From the NCBI RefSeq assembly GCF_900105595.1, contig NZ_LT629784.1:2046001-2110000 (forward strand): 64,000 nucleotides of DNA, given 5' to 3'. The notes below the pieces were generated by a model. That model ran no database searches, was not told the DNA's origin, and saw nothing but the letters and a program-made list of their open reading frames with translations. This document shows, piece after piece, positions 17,483 through 26,886 of this stretch; position 1 is the first letter of the stretch, and every line of letters starts with the position of its first letter. The translations under genes were made by a program, and so were the position numbers. This stretch comes from Stappia sp. ES.058. GTDB lineage: Bacteria; Pseudomonadota; Alphaproteobacteria; Rhizobiales; Stappiaceae.

Positions 17483-18007
17483 TTATTCCGTCTTCGGCTC
17501 AGCCGCCTGGCGCTTGTTCAGCTCCTCGCGCACCAGCGTGACCATCTCGGTGGAAATGGCATCGCCCCACTGTTTCGCGGCACCGATCGACAGGGCGCGC
17601 AGCTCCGGCTCTACCTTGGAGTACTTCTGACCGAGCGGCGACTTGTAGAACTCGGCGAGCTGGTTCAGCTCCTCGATGGTGAAACGGCGCGCCCACACCT
17701 CGTAGACCACCCGGTTCAGCTCGGGGCGGCGTTCGGCGAGCTTCAGCGCGACCTCGTTGACCACCAGGTCGATCTCGGTGGTGTTTGCCGGATTGCTCTG
17801 GATGAAGAGCGTGCGGGTGCGATCCGCCATCAGCGGCAACACATTGTCGAACGCACGGATCGCATTGGCAGCGAGAACCGTCTCCCGCGCGGCAGCGATA
17901 TGCTCGTCGGAGATATTTTCCTGCGCGCTCGCCGGAACGGCAACGGCCGCCAGCAGGAACAGCGCGGAGGCTGCGGACGTCAAATGGTGACGAAGGGTCG
18001 AAAACAT
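17483..18007 (-). CDS. DUF2059 periplasmic protein
   Basis: 174-residue secreted protein. A signal peptide (about residues 1-32, MFSTLRHHLTSAASALFLLA and on, cleaved after ASAQ) is followed by a helical DUF2059 domain with VVYEVWARRFTIEELNQLAE and FYKSPLGQKYSKVEPEL. The family is widespread in alphaproteobacteria and has no settled function. Start chosen at the ATG with GGAG 6 nt upstream; an ATG 12 nt further upstream is possible. It sits between rpiA and gor on the same strand, an order commonly seen in Hyphomicrobiales. Confidence 0.88.
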   Translation of the reverse strand: MFSTLRHHLTSAASALFLLAAVAVPASAQENISDEHIAAARETVLAANAIRAFDNVLPLMADRTRTLFIQSNPANTTEIDLVVNEVALKLAERRPELNRVVYEVWARRFTIEELNQLAEFYKSPLGQKYSKVEPELRALSIGAAKQWGDAISTEMVTLVREELNKRQAAEPKTE

Positions 18008-18068
18008 GAGGAACTCCATGACAAGAGGCGGTCGCACCTAGCGAAACGCGCCGCGGTCCATCTAAGGT

Positions 18069-18761
18069 TCAAGGCACCGGAACGAGGCGGGTCACGCCTC
18101 CCGCACCGGCAAGATAGGCGGCATCGGCGATGCCGATGAACAATCCATGATCGACGACACCTGGAATATCGAGGAGCGCGCGCGACAGCGCGCCAGCATC
18201 CCCGATCTGCCCCAGTTCGATGTCGAGAATATGGTGTTGGCCGTCGGTCACGAACGGCGTATCGCCCCCGCGCAGCGTGATCCGGGCCTCATGGCCAAAC
18301 CCGGCGATCGCGGCCTCGACGGCATTGCACGTGGCGCGCAGGCCGAAGGGCACGACCTCGACGGGCAGCGGAAACGCGCCAAGGGTCGCGACCTGCTTGC
18401 CTTCATCGGCGATCACGATCATGCGCGCCGAGGCCCGCGCCACGATCTTCTCGCGCAGCAGGGCACCACCGCCACCCTTGATCAGGGTCAGCCGTGCGTC
18501 GAGTTCATCGGCGCCGTCGACGGTCAGATCCAGTTTCGGGCAGGCGTCAAGCGTCGCAAGCCGCACACCCAGGCTCTCGCAAAGCGATGCGGTGCGCTCG
18601 GAGGTGGGAACGCCGACAACATCAAGACCGTCCGCGACCCTTGCGGCCAGTGCGCGCACGAAGTGTTCAGCGGTCGATCCGGTGCCGATCCCCAGGCGCA
18701 TGCCGTTGCGGACTTCTTCCAGTGCCGCCTCTGCAGCAAGTCGCTTAAAGTCGTCGCTCAT
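18069..18761 (-). CDS. rpiA: Ribose-5-phosphate isomerase A
   Basis: 230-residue pentose-phosphate enzyme interconverting ribose-5-phosphate and ribulose-5-phosphate. Active-site motifs are intact: [12 protein letters not shown] (phosphate loop), [27 protein letters not shown] (catalytic E and K) and VIADEGKQV. Length and order match the RpiA family fully. It starts the rpiA-DUF2059-gor gene string. Confidence 0.97.
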   Translation of the reverse strand: MSDDFKRLAAEAALEEVRNGMRLGIGTGSTAEHFVRALAARVADGLDVVGVPTSERTASLCESLGVRLATLDACPKLDLTVDGADELDARLTLIKGGGGALLREKIVARASARMIVIADEGKQVATLGAFPLPVEVVPFGLRATCNAVEAAIAGFGHEARITLRGGDTPFVTDGQHHILDIELGQIGDAGALSRALLDIPGVVDHGLFIGIADAAYLAGAGGVTRLVPVP

Positions 18762-19094
18762 TCATTCCCGCTCATGATGCCGCCCCTGACGGCGAGAAGC
18801 CGGTCGAGGGCCGGAGCCGTTCGATATCCCGCCCGCGCGCACCGATCGAGTGCGATGCAAGCCGGCGTTCGCGGGTGTAGCATGGCGCGCCGGCAAGGCA
18901 AAGGGACTGCGCGCTCCAACCGGCGCGATCCCATGTTCGGATGCAAGCCAGGCAAACACACCTGATGCAAATAGACGGTCCCAAATCGGCAAAAAGCGAC
19001 GCTGCGTTAACCATCAGTTCAATACGAACATCTACAGTCTCTACTGATTTTTTCGCTGGCCAGACCAGCATCGTTCGTTACCGGGAGACTCGTC
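18762..19094. promoter_or_regulatory. Non-coding gap upstream of the chemoreceptor with a possible CtrA site
   Basis: 333 nt with no credible gene. At 19007-19021 the sequence TTAACCATCAGTTCA matches the CtrA consensus TTAA-N7-TTAA with one mismatch. CtrA commonly controls motility and chemotaxis genes in alphaproteobacteria, and the site lies about 75 nt before the start of a chemoreceptor gene. A single near-match of this kind can arise by chance. Confidence 0.35.
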
Positions 19095-20864
19095 ATGCGT
19101 CTTTTTTCTGTTTCACAACGCAAGGACGTCGTGAAGAAAAACATTTCGGAGATCGCGCCGGAGCCGGACATTACGGTCGGCGCCGACACCACATCCACAT
19201 CGCTTGCCGGCGATCACCAGACATCGCTCACGCTCGACCTGATGGAGACGGATCTTCAGGCGGCGGCAGCAAAAATCGGCAACGGAGCAAAGGCGCTCGG
19301 GCTGAGGGTCGGGGAACAGCTCATCGTTCTCTCCGACATTCGCGGCCAGTCGGAAGCGCTTCGCGAAGAATCGCAGCAGGCCGATACGACCGCGCGCGAG
19401 CTCTCGACGGCGATTGCCCATCTGGCGGACGCAAGCGGCGAGATCGACGCACAGGTGCGCGCCTCCTCCCAACTGGCAGAAGAAGCCCGTGACGTCGCGG
19501 ACACCGCCAACGCCGGCATCGAGGACTTGAAGACGGCCATCGAGGACATTGCCAGTGTCGTGCGTCTGATTTCCGATGTCGCCAAGCAGACCAACCTGCT
19601 TGCGCTCAATGCAACCATCGAGGCCGCCCGCGCCGGAGAGGCCGGCAAGGGGTTCGCGGTCGTGGCCAACGAGGTGAAGTCGCTTTCGGTGGAGACGCAA
19701 ACGGCGACCGACGAGATCGTCGCCAACATCGGCCGTTTGCAGCACTCCGCCGAAGGCAGCATCCTGGCGGTCAACCGGATCATCGGTGTGATCGGCGAAA
19801 TCCTCCCCAGCTTCGCGAAAGTGGCGGACCAGGTGGGCGATCAGCTCGAGACATCGCGGTCGGTTGGGGAAACCGCGCGCCAGACCGCCGACTTCGTGCG
19901 CGCCGTCAGCGAGAAGGTCGACACGATCGCGTCGGCGACCGATGCCGCCGAACAGGCCGGAGAGGCCGCCCGCGCGGCCTCCGAAGGCATGATGGCGCTC
20001 GGCGCCGGGCTCGGCCAGCGCTTCACGATGATGATCCGTCAGACCGCGATCGGCGACCGACGCACCCAGGATCGCCTGCCCGCAGAGCGGGACGGAACCC
20101 TGTCCGCCGCCGGCACGCGCATCCGCGTCAAGACCCGCGACGTCTCCGAGGGCGGCGTGCTGCTGGTGCCGCAAGACGGCGACACCTGGCCCCGCCTCGG
20201 CCCCGCCGCGGCGGACATCGACGAGCTCGGCACGGTCGACCTGGCTGTCGTCGCGGCATCGGAGAACGGCCTGCATTGCGTGTTCCTGGAGCCGTCGGCC
20301 GCGTTTCGAACCAATGTCGCGGCCCTGCTCGCCACTGTGCGCAAGCAGCTCGATCCACTCATTGTCCGCGCCTGCGACGGCGCCGAACGCGTCGAGGCGG
20401 CCATGCGCGAGGCGCTGACGGACGGACGCCTGACCAAGGAAGATCTCTTCGACACGGACTATCGCCCAATTCCCGGAACCGATCCGGAGCAGGTGGAAAA
20501 CAACGCGCTTGCGGTTCTGGAGACCATCCTGCCGCCGATCCAGGAAGAGATCCTCGCCGCATCGAAAGGGATGGCCTTTTGCGCCGCCGTCGACCGCAAC
20601 GGCTATCTGCCGGTGCACAACCTGATCTACTCGAAGCCCCAAAGCGCGGACGACCCGGCATGGAACGCGGCCAACTGCCGCAACAAGCGGATCTTCGACG
20701 ACCGCGCCGGCCTGAGTGCCGCGCGAAACACACGGCCCTTCCTCGTCCAGACCTATCCCCGCAACATGGGCAACGGCACCATTGTCTGGATGCGCGAGGT
20801 CGACGCGCCGGTCGTGCTCGACGGCCACCACTGGGGCGGCTTTCGCACCGCCTACAAACTTTAG
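19095..20864 (+). CDS. Cytosolic methyl-accepting chemotaxis protein with PilZ-like and C-terminal sensor domains
   Basis: 589 residues without any transmembrane segment. Residues about 50-300 form the coiled MCP signalling domain with the conserved tip [20 protein letters not shown] followed by [15 protein letters not shown]. Residues about 315-420 look like PilZ: an RRTQDR box near 322 and DVSEGG near 348 match the two c-di-GMP-binding motifs (RxxxR, DxSxxG). The C-terminal part (about 440-589, with [35 protein letters not shown] and [11 protein letters not shown]) is a Cache-like input domain placed at the C-terminus, as in several alphaproteobacterial soluble receptors. It has its own ribosome site and no chemotaxis partners nearby. 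Confidence 0.9.
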   Translation: MRLFSVSQRKDVVKKNISEIAPEPDITVGADTTSTSLAGDHQTSLTLDLMETDLQAAAAKIGNGAKALGLRVGEQLIVLSDIRGQSEALREESQQADTTARELSTAIAHLADASGEIDAQVRASSQLAEEARDVADTANAGIEDLKTAIEDIASVVRLISDVAKQTNLLALNATIEAARAGEAGKGFAVVANEVKSLSVETQTATDEIVANIGRLQHSAEGSILAVNRIIGVIGEILPSFAKVADQVGDQLETSRSVGETARQTADFVRAVSEKVDTIASATDAAEQAGEAARAASEGMMALGAGLGQRFTMMIRQTAIGDRRTQDRLPAERDGTLSAAGTRIRVKTRDVSEGGVLLVPQDGDTWPRLGPAAADIDELGTVDLAVVAASENGLHCVFLEPSAAFRTNVAALLATVRKQLDPLIVRACDGAERVEAAMREALTDGRLTKEDLFDTDYRPIPGTDPEQVENNALAVLETILPPIQEEILAASKGMAFCAAVDRNGYLPVHNLIYSKPQSADDPAWNAANCRNKRIFDDRAGLSAARNTRPFLVQTYPRNMGNGTIVWMREVDAPVVLDGHHWGGFRTAYKL

Positions 20865-20947
20865 GGAATCCGCGTCGCGATGGAGAGAGTTTCGGCATGG
20901 AGGCTTTTGCGTCTATAAGGACGCCGCCCCTGCAGCCGGAGCCGCCC

Positions 20948-21625
20948 ATGACCCCGACCGTCCTCGTGTTCGATCTCGACGGCACGCTCGTCGATACCAA
21001 ACATGACCTGGCCAACGCCCTGAACGCGGTGCTGGCGCAGGAGGGCCACACGCCGGTGTCGACGCAAAGCCTCGGACATCTCTTCGGCCACGGCGCGCGC
21101 GCGCTCCTGAGGAAGGGGCTGGAACTGAATGGCGTCGCGGCGCCCGACAGCGCCCTCCTCGACCGGCTGCAACCGGCCTTCCTCGATCACTACCGGGCGA
21201 ACATCGCCGTCGAAAGCCACCCTTTTCCCGGAGCCGTCGACGCGATGGCCGCGCTCAGGGCGCGCGGATTTCGCATTGCGGTCTGCACCAACAAGACCGA
21301 AGCGCTGGCGCGCCAGCTCCTGGACACGCTCGGCCTGAGCGCCGCGATCGATGCCTTCGTCGGCGGCGACACATACGCGCGGTCGAAACCCAATGCCGAA
21401 CCGGTGCTCGGCGCGATCAGCCGTGCCGGAGGCCAGCCTGCGCGCGCCGTGATGATCGGCGACAGCAAGACGGACGTCGACGCCGCACGGGCGGCGTGCA
21501 TCCCGGTCATCGCGGTGACATTCGGCTATGCGTCCGTTCCCGTGGCGGATTTGTCGCCGGACGCGATCATTTCAGCGTTTCAGACATTGCCGGAAACGCT
21601 CGCGGCACTGGGCCTCACGCCCTGA
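20948..21625 (+). CDS. gph: Phosphoglycolate phosphatase (HAD family)
   Basis: 225-residue HAD hydrolase that dephosphorylates 2-phosphoglycolate. Motif I is VFDLDGTLVDT, motif II AVCTNK, motif III lysine in YARSKPNAEP and motif IV MIGDSKTDVDAA. The DGTLVDTKHDLANALN opening is typical of Gph. The ATG at 20948 has GGAG 7 nt upstream; an in-frame ATG 51 nt earlier would add a non-homologous tail. Other HAD substrates cannot be excluded. Confidence 0.88.
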   Translation: MTPTVLVFDLDGTLVDTKHDLANALNAVLAQEGHTPVSTQSLGHLFGHGARALLRKGLELNGVAAPDSALLDRLQPAFLDHYRANIAVESHPFPGAVDAMAALRARGFRIAVCTNKTEALARQLLDTLGLSAAIDAFVGGDTYARSKPNAEPVLGAISRAGGQPARAVMIGDSKTDVDAARAACIPVIAVTFGYASVPVADLSPDAIISAFQTLPETLAALGLTP

Positions 21626-21901
21626 CCCCGCCGTTTGAGGACCGGCCGGCCCGCAAGCGCAAACACGCCGCCGGATGGCAGGGCGAGATAAACCCCCGAT
21701 AAACCGTCTTGCACAATACAGCCGCCAAGAAGCAATCTTGAATTGCGCGCACTTGCATTCTGCACGTTAAATAGAGCCTCGCACGCCACGCATTGGCCTT
21801 TCGGATCTCCATCGGTTTTTCCGGAGGTTTGTTGGGGGAACAAAGCTATGCATCGGTCGTAATATTTGGTCAGCTCAATGCAGCGCTGCACAGGGGACGC
21901 C

Positions 21902-22096
21902 ATGAAACCCAGTACGAACTCTCGCATGTTCATTTCAACGGAAATCAACCGTTGCATGTTCGAAGGCGACGTCGACGGGGCGCTGCAGCTGATTGGCTCC
22001 TACATGCGCGACAACGGCCTCAAGGCCTCGATCGAGACGGTGGCGGCCATCCCGATCAACTCCGTACCGAATTCCGGCCGACGATCGGTCCAGTAG
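21902..22096 (+). CDS. Small hypothetical protein (64 residues)
   Basis: Short frame MKPSTNSRMFISTEINRCMF and on, with a middle part (GDVDGALQLIGSYMRDNGLK) that looks like an amphipathic helix and has the GC-rich third-position bias of the genome. AGGGGA lies 3-8 nt before the ATG. No family recognised and no operon partner. Likely real but unproven. Confidence 0.45.
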   Translation: MKPSTNSRMFISTEINRCMFEGDVDGALQLIGSYMRDNGLKASIETVAAIPINSVPNSGRRSVQ

Positions 22097-22545
22097 CAGG
22101 CCGGCCTCACCGGCAGGAACGGTGATTGCGAGCCGTCGTCAGCATCACGGCAGGATGGTCTCCTGCCCTGCGGCATACGCCCGACAGTCGCGGCGTCCGA
22201 CACCCGCGATGTTGCGGTGACGTCGAGGGCAACACTTTGTGTTGCGCCCTCATCGTTGCGTTTGTTGCGGCTTTGGTTTTGCCGCCAGTCTGGCGAACCC
22301 AGACACCACGTCCGCCCGTATCGTGTCCGGCCCTGGCACAGCCCCCAAAACGCGTCGAGCGTCGATGACGAAAAAGCCCGGTCGGGGTTTCCCCCGCCGG
22401 GCGCAGGTATCGAGACCGTCAACCGTTGCGAGCCACCTGGACCAGCTGTCAACTCCAACGCAGACATCCGTTTCTGGTGCATCTTTCTGAAAGAGAAGAC
22501 CGAGACACCAGACAGGCTGTCGGCAGAAGCCGCAAGGCCGACCGC
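22097..22545. other. Gene-free stretch with a terminator for the leftward operon
   Basis: About 450 nt without a convincing gene. The only clear element is a leftward hairpin at 22369-22402 (GCCCGGCGGGG, GAAA loop, CCCCGACCGGGC, then TTTTT on the minus strand). Short open frames here have no family similarity or ribosome site. Confidence 0.6.
22369..22402 (-). terminator. Intrinsic terminator of the dehydrogenase/TctCBA operon
   Basis: Minus-strand stem GCCCGG-C-GGGG with a GAAA loop, closing strand CCCC-GA-CCGGGC and five T residues. It lies about 145 nt after the stop of the 3-hydroxyisobutyrate dehydrogenase-like gene. Confidence 0.75.
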
Positions 22546-23436
22546 CTATTTCGGGACGGCCGGTACGTGCCAGTCCTCCCACAGCTTCGCGATGACGGCG
22601 TAGTCTTCACGCGCATAGCCCGCACGCGCCGCCATTTCGTAGACCGAATGCGCGGCCTGGATTGCGAACAGGGGAATGCTCTCCGTCTGTGCCAGGTCGA
22701 GTGCGAGACGTGAATCCTTTCGAGCGGCGTCCAGGGGCATTCCGCCGGCATAGTCCCCCTCCACGACCCGCTTGGCGAAACGGTAGGTCAGCGGACGGTG
22801 CAGCCCCATCTGCGGGTCGGAGAGAAGCCCGACAAGCTTGTCGATGGAAACTCCCGTCGCGGTTGCCATGGAGCCGGCCTCTGCCACGACCACCATGACA
22901 GCATGGGCCACGGCGTTGTTGATGACCTTGGCGGCCGCGCCGGTTCCAAGGGCACCGAACACGGTCTGCTTCTCGGCAATCGCATCAAGAACCGGCTTGC
23001 AGACGGCGATGGCGGCCTCCTCTCCGCCGATGAGAAGCGAAGCGGTTCCTGCCTCCATCTGGCTCACGCCCGCCATGAGCGATGCGTCGATCACCCGGAT
23101 CCCGAAAGGGGCGAGAACATCCCGGCAAGCGATCACGTCCTCCGGGTTCACCGTCGAGGTTTCCACAACCACTGCGTCCTTTGGCAGATGCGGCGCGATC
23201 TGGCGAAGCACGGCAAGCGAGACCTTCGGGCTGGGCAGACACAGAACCACGACCGGTGTCTGCGACAGCGCCTCGGGCCCGGTGATGGTCTCGGCGCCGA
23301 ATTCCGTCCCGGCGGTGGCGAGCATGTCCTGGTTCAGATCGAAAACCTGCACCGCAAAACGGGCCGCAATTCGCCTGGCGAGGGGAAAGCCCATGTTGCC
23401 GAGACCGTAAACGGCAACCTTCGAGATATCGGTCAT
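22546..23436 (-). CDS. NAD(P)-dependent 3-hydroxyisobutyrate dehydrogenase family oxidoreductase
   Basis: 296-residue beta-hydroxyacid dehydrogenase. The Rossmann motif is VAVYGLGNMGFPLA, and the catalytic-lysine helix is GTGAAAKVINNAVA. The usual substrate motif DAPVSGG is replaced by DASLMAGVSQ, so the substrate may differ from 3-hydroxyisobutyrate or tartronate semialdehyde. It lies last in a string with an aldehyde dehydrogenase and a TctCBA transporter, suggesting it acts on an imported hydroxy acid. The precise reaction is not assigned. Confidence 0.82.
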   Translation of the reverse strand: MTDISKVAVYGLGNMGFPLARRIAARFAVQVFDLNQDMLATAGTEFGAETITGPEALSQTPVVVLCLPSPKVSLAVLRQIAPHLPKDAVVVETSTVNPEDVIACRDVLAPFGIRVIDASLMAGVSQMEAGTASLLIGGEEAAIAVCKPVLDAIAEKQTVFGALGTGAAAKVINNAVAHAVMVVVAEAGSMATATGVSIDKLVGLLSDPQMGLHRPLTYRFAKRVVEGDYAGGMPLDAARKDSRLALDLAQTESIPLFAIQAAHSVYEMAARAGYAREDYAVIAKLWEDWHVPAVPK

Positions 23437-23473
23437 AGATGCTCCGGAATTTCTGTTGGGTTATCGGGACGGG

Positions 23474-24910
23474 TCACTTGGCGATCGGCAGCGGATTCTC
23501 TTGCAGGCCGAAGAACATGCTCTTCACCTGCGCATAGAGACGAAGACCGTCGATGCCCTTCTCGCGACCGATGCCGCTGTCCTTGAAGCCGCCGAAGGGC
23601 GTGCTCGTCACGGATTGCTTGTAGGTGTTGATCCAGACGGACCCCGCCTCAAGCGCGCGCCCTGTGCGCCATGCCTTCTTGAAGTTCTCGGTCCAGATAC
23701 CGCAGGCGAGGCCGAAGTCCGTGCCATTGGCCATCTCAACGAGGTCGGCCTCGTTCTTGAACGGCAGCACGACCAGAACGGGGCCGAACGCCTCGTCCTG
23801 GCAGGAGACGGCATCGTGAGGCAGCCCATCGATCACGGTGGGCAGGTAATAGGCCCCTGCCCCGTAGTCTTCTCCTTCGGGAGCCGAGCCACCGCACAGC
23901 ACGCGCCCGCCTTCCGCGCGGGCGCCCTCCACGAAGGCGTGAACGCGTTCGCGGTGATGGAACGAGGCGAGCGGTCCCATCTCCACGCCCTTGGCGTCGG
24001 GAGCCGCCAACACGATGCGTTTCGCGCGGTCCACAAGCCGCGCCACGACCTCATCGTGAACGCTCTCCTCGACAAGCAGCCTGGAGCCGGCAACGCAGGA
24101 CTGGCCGGACGAGCCGAAAATGCCGGCGGCAACCGCCGCCACCGCGTGATCCAGATCCGCATCGGCGAAGACGACATGCGGGGACTTGCCGCCGAGCTCA
24201 AGAGCCACCGGAACGATACGCTCGCCGGCAACCCGGCCGATCACCCGCCCTGTGGTCGTGCCGCCCGTGAAGGAGATCATGCCCACTCCTTTGTGAGCCA
24301 CAAGGGCGGCGCCAACCTCGGCTCCACGCCCCTGCACCACCTGAAGCAGGCCGTCGGGCAACCCCGCGGCGGCGGCGATGCGCGCCAGCTCCGGCGCGAG
24401 CAGCGGGGCATCCTCCGACGGTTTCAGGATGACCGCGTTGCCGGCGGCAAGCGCGGGCGCCACCTTCGCCGCATCATTCATGATCGGCGAATTCCAGGGG
24501 TTGATGGCCGCAACCACGCCATAGGGCTCAAGCACGGTGAAGGATACGTAGTCACCGCGGCGCGGTGTGACGTCGGTCTCGAGCGTCTCGCAGACCGACG
24601 CGTAATACCGGAACGCGCCGACCGCATAGTCGACCATCCCCCGGCATTCGGCGATCGGCTTGCCGTTGTCCCGCATCTGGAGCGTTGCAAGCGGCTCCTT
24701 TTCGGCCAGCAGGCCGTTGGCGATTGCGTGCAGCACCTCCGCCCGCTTGTGCGGCATCAGCTCCTTCCAGCCCGAATTGCGGAAGGCAGCCTGCCCACGT
24801 GCGACGATGGCATCCAGCTCCAGCGGGGTGGTGATCGCCACGCGCCCCACTTCGCTGCCATCGGCGGGGTTGATGCTGACGAGTTCGTCGGCTTTCGTAC
24901 GGGTGTCCAT
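23474..24910 (-). CDS. NAD(P)-dependent aldehyde dehydrogenase
   Basis: 478-residue ALDH. Typical motifs: INPWNSPIMND, IGRVAGERIVPVALELGGKS with the general-base glutamate, the catalytic cysteine in FGSSGQSCVAGSR, and CQDEAFGPVLVV (cofactor glutamate). The C-terminal oligomerisation segment SVTSTPFGGFKDSGIGREKG is intact. It should oxidise a semialdehyde, perhaps the product or precursor of the neighbouring hydroxyacid dehydrogenase. Its start lies 34 nt after the tctA stop, in the same operon. Confidence 0.92.
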   Translation of the reverse strand: MDTRTKADELVSINPADGSEVGRVAITTPLELDAIVARGQAAFRNSGWKELMPHKRAEVLHAIANGLLAEKEPLATLQMRDNGKPIAECRGMVDYAVGAFRYYASVCETLETDVTPRRGDYVSFTVLEPYGVVAAINPWNSPIMNDAAKVAPALAAGNAVILKPSEDAPLLAPELARIAAAAGLPDGLLQVVQGRGAEVGAALVAHKGVGMISFTGGTTTGRVIGRVAGERIVPVALELGGKSPHVVFADADLDHAVAAVAAGIFGSSGQSCVAGSRLLVEESVHDEVVARLVDRAKRIVLAAPDAKGVEMGPLASFHHRERVHAFVEGARAEGGRVLCGGSAPEGEDYGAGAYYLPTVIDGLPHDAVSCQDEAFGPVLVVLPFKNEADLVEMANGTDFGLACGIWTENFKKAWRTGRALEAGSVWINTYKQSVTSTPFGGFKDSGIGREKGIDGLRLYAQVKSMFFGLQENPLPIAK

Positions 24911-24944
24911 GCCTGTGCTTATGTCCTGTGTTTTTCAGATGTGC

Positions 24945-26423
24945 TCAACCGGAAGACGCCTTGCGCGCTCGGCTACGCAGCAGCGGAAGGGAGAGGATCG
25001 CCAGGATCGCGATGACGAGGATGATCGAGATCGGCGACGAGACGAAGGAGAGCGGATCGCCGCGCGAGATCAGCAGAGCCTGACGGAAGGAGGATTCCGC
25101 CATCGGGCCGAGGATCGCGCCCAGAACGATCGGAGCGATGGGATAGCCCGAGCGGGACAGCACATAGCCTGTCACGCCAAAGGCGAGCATGAGCCAGACG
25201 TCGGCCATGGCATTCGTCGAGGCGTAAGTGCCGAGCGAGCAGACAATGAGGATCATCGGCGCAAGCAGCGCAGCGGGAATGCGCAGCATGTTCACGAACA
25301 GCTTCGCACCGACCAGTCCGAGACCGAGCATCATGAAGGCCGTCAGCAGCATCTGCCACATGAAGCCGTAGACGACATCCGCGTGCTGGCTGAACAGTGC
25401 CGGCCCCGGGGTCAGTCCCTGGATCAGCATCGCGCCCATCATCAGGGCCGCAACCGAGTTCCCCGGAACACCGAGCGCCAGGGTCGGGATCAGCGACGAG
25501 GCGTTGTCGGCATTGTTGGCGCACTCCGATGCAGCAATGCCGCGCGGGTCTCCCTTGCCAAAGCGCGAGGAATCCCGCGCCGCGCGCTTTTCCTCGGCAT
25601 AGCTCAGGATGCCGGCGAGATTGCCGCCGGCGCCGGGCATGATGCCGATGACAACGCCGATGATGCCCGAACGGATCCATGTGCGCGCGAAGGTGAAGGC
25701 CTCGCGCACCCTGAGGCCGGCGCCGGTCAGGTCGGCGCGGCTGCGTCCACCCGAGGAGGCGGAAAGCATGGCAAGTGCCGGAGGCACCGCGAAGAGCCCG
25801 GTGAGCATGACGGCGAGATCGATCCCACCGGCAATGTGGCGCACGCCAAAGACCAGCCTTTCCGAACCGGTCATCATGTCCATGCCGACGAGGCCGACGG
25901 CAACGCCGATCATTGCAGAGGCGAGCCCCTTGGCGGGCGCACCGGCGAGCAGCAGCGAGACACTGGTAAGGCCGAAGATCGCGACCCAGAAATATTCCGT
26001 GGGACCGAACTTCAGGGCGAGTGTCACCAGCGGCGGCGCAATGACCATGAGCGCGAGCGCGCTGATGATGGAGCCCGCCGTGGACGAGATCAGCGCAATG
26101 TGCAGCGCATATTTGGCCCGGCCGGCCTGTGCCAGCGGATAGCCGTCGAATGTGGTGGCAACAGCGGAGGGCGTACCCGGAATCCGCATCAGGATTGCCG
26201 GGATGGCACCGCCATACATGGACCCGTTGTAGATCCCGGCCATCATGCCGAGCGCCACGAGCGGCGACATCGTGTAGGTGAACGGCAGCAGGAGCGCCAT
26301 GGCCAAGGTGGCCGTGAGGCCGGGGATCGCACCGACGAGAATGCCGGCGGCAGTGCCCACAACCATCGCCAGAATGCTGTCGACAAGCAGGGCGTGTGGA
26401 AGCCCGGAGAGAACTTCGATCAT
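24945..26423 (-). CDS. tctA: Tripartite tricarboxylate transporter large permease TctA
   Basis: 492-residue inner-membrane protein with about 12 helices. The family signature GAIPGLTATLAMALLLPFTY near the N-terminus and YNGSMYGGAIPAILMRIPGT are clear, as is the repeat GIMPGAGGNLAGILSYAEEK in the second half. It is the large subunit of a sodium-coupled solute importer. It follows tctB by one nucleotide. The cargo cannot be read from sequence; TTT systems carry citrate, aromatic acids and other carboxylates. Confidence 0.94.
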   Translation of the reverse strand: MIEVLSGLPHALLVDSILAMVVGTAAGILVGAIPGLTATLAMALLLPFTYTMSPLVALGMMAGIYNGSMYGGAIPAILMRIPGTPSAVATTFDGYPLAQAGRAKYALHIALISSTAGSIISALALMVIAPPLVTLALKFGPTEYFWVAIFGLTSVSLLLAGAPAKGLASAMIGVAVGLVGMDMMTGSERLVFGVRHIAGGIDLAVMLTGLFAVPPALAMLSASSGGRSRADLTGAGLRVREAFTFARTWIRSGIIGVVIGIMPGAGGNLAGILSYAEEKRAARDSSRFGKGDPRGIAASECANNADNASSLIPTLALGVPGNSVAALMMGAMLIQGLTPGPALFSQHADVVYGFMWQMLLTAFMMLGLGLVGAKLFVNMLRIPAALLAPMILIVCSLGTYASTNAMADVWLMLAFGVTGYVLSRSGYPIAPIVLGAILGPMAESSFRQALLISRGDPLSFVSSPISIILVIAILAILSLPLLRSRARKASSG

Positions 26424-26424
26424 G

Positions 26425-26886
26425 TCAGCCTCCCAGGATCAGTTCCGCCGGGAACGGCTGTGCCAACGCGAGGTGGAACACGACATAGGCCATGACGACA
26501 AAGGCAAGCGTTCCGACGACGACGCGCACGACATTGCGGTCGCCGCCAAGAACCGCCATTGCAGGAATGAAAGCCAAAGAAGCCGTGAGAAAGCCGATCT
26601 GGCCGGAAAGCCCGATAAAGGCGGCAAGCAGGACGAGACCGGCGAACCCCTTGAGCAACGGCGCCTCGTCGGTGAAACGCAGGTCACGGCCAAGCCCGGC
26701 GACGGAGACCGCCGACAGCACGATCATCGCGCTGCCGACCGCAATGGGAAAGTAAGCACTTGCCCCGGCCTGCCGGGTGCCGTCGAAGACGACGACCCCT
26801 CCGGCAAGCGCGACGGCGAGAGCCACCGCCAGCCGCTCCAGCGGCCGGACGGTGTTTCCCTCTGCCCTTTCAGGCGTTACTGCCAC
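26425..26886 (-). CDS. tctB: Tripartite tricarboxylate transporter small permease TctB
   Basis: About 153-residue membrane protein with four helices, among them LAVALAVALAGGVVVFDGTR, VGSAMIVLSAVSVAGLG and MAVLGGDRNVVRVVVGTLAF. Low sequence conservation is normal for TctB; position between tctC and tctA makes the call. The start is uncertain: the GTG at 26886 overlaps the tctC stop by 10 nt, and another in-frame GTG lies at 26901. Neither has a strong ribosome site, which fits translational coupling to tctC. Confidence 0.85.
   Translation of the reverse strand: MAVTPERAEGNTVRPLERLAVALAVALAGGVVVFDGTRQAGASAYFPIAVGSAMIVLSAVSVAGLGRDLRFTDEAPLLKGFAGLVLLAAFIGLSGQIGFLTASLAFIPAMAVLGGDRNVVRVVVGTLAFVVMAYVVFHLALAQPFPAELILGG

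Noticed and set aside
16005-17630. 541-codon plus-strand frame opposite gor
   Set aside because: Complementary to an unmistakable glutathione reductase.
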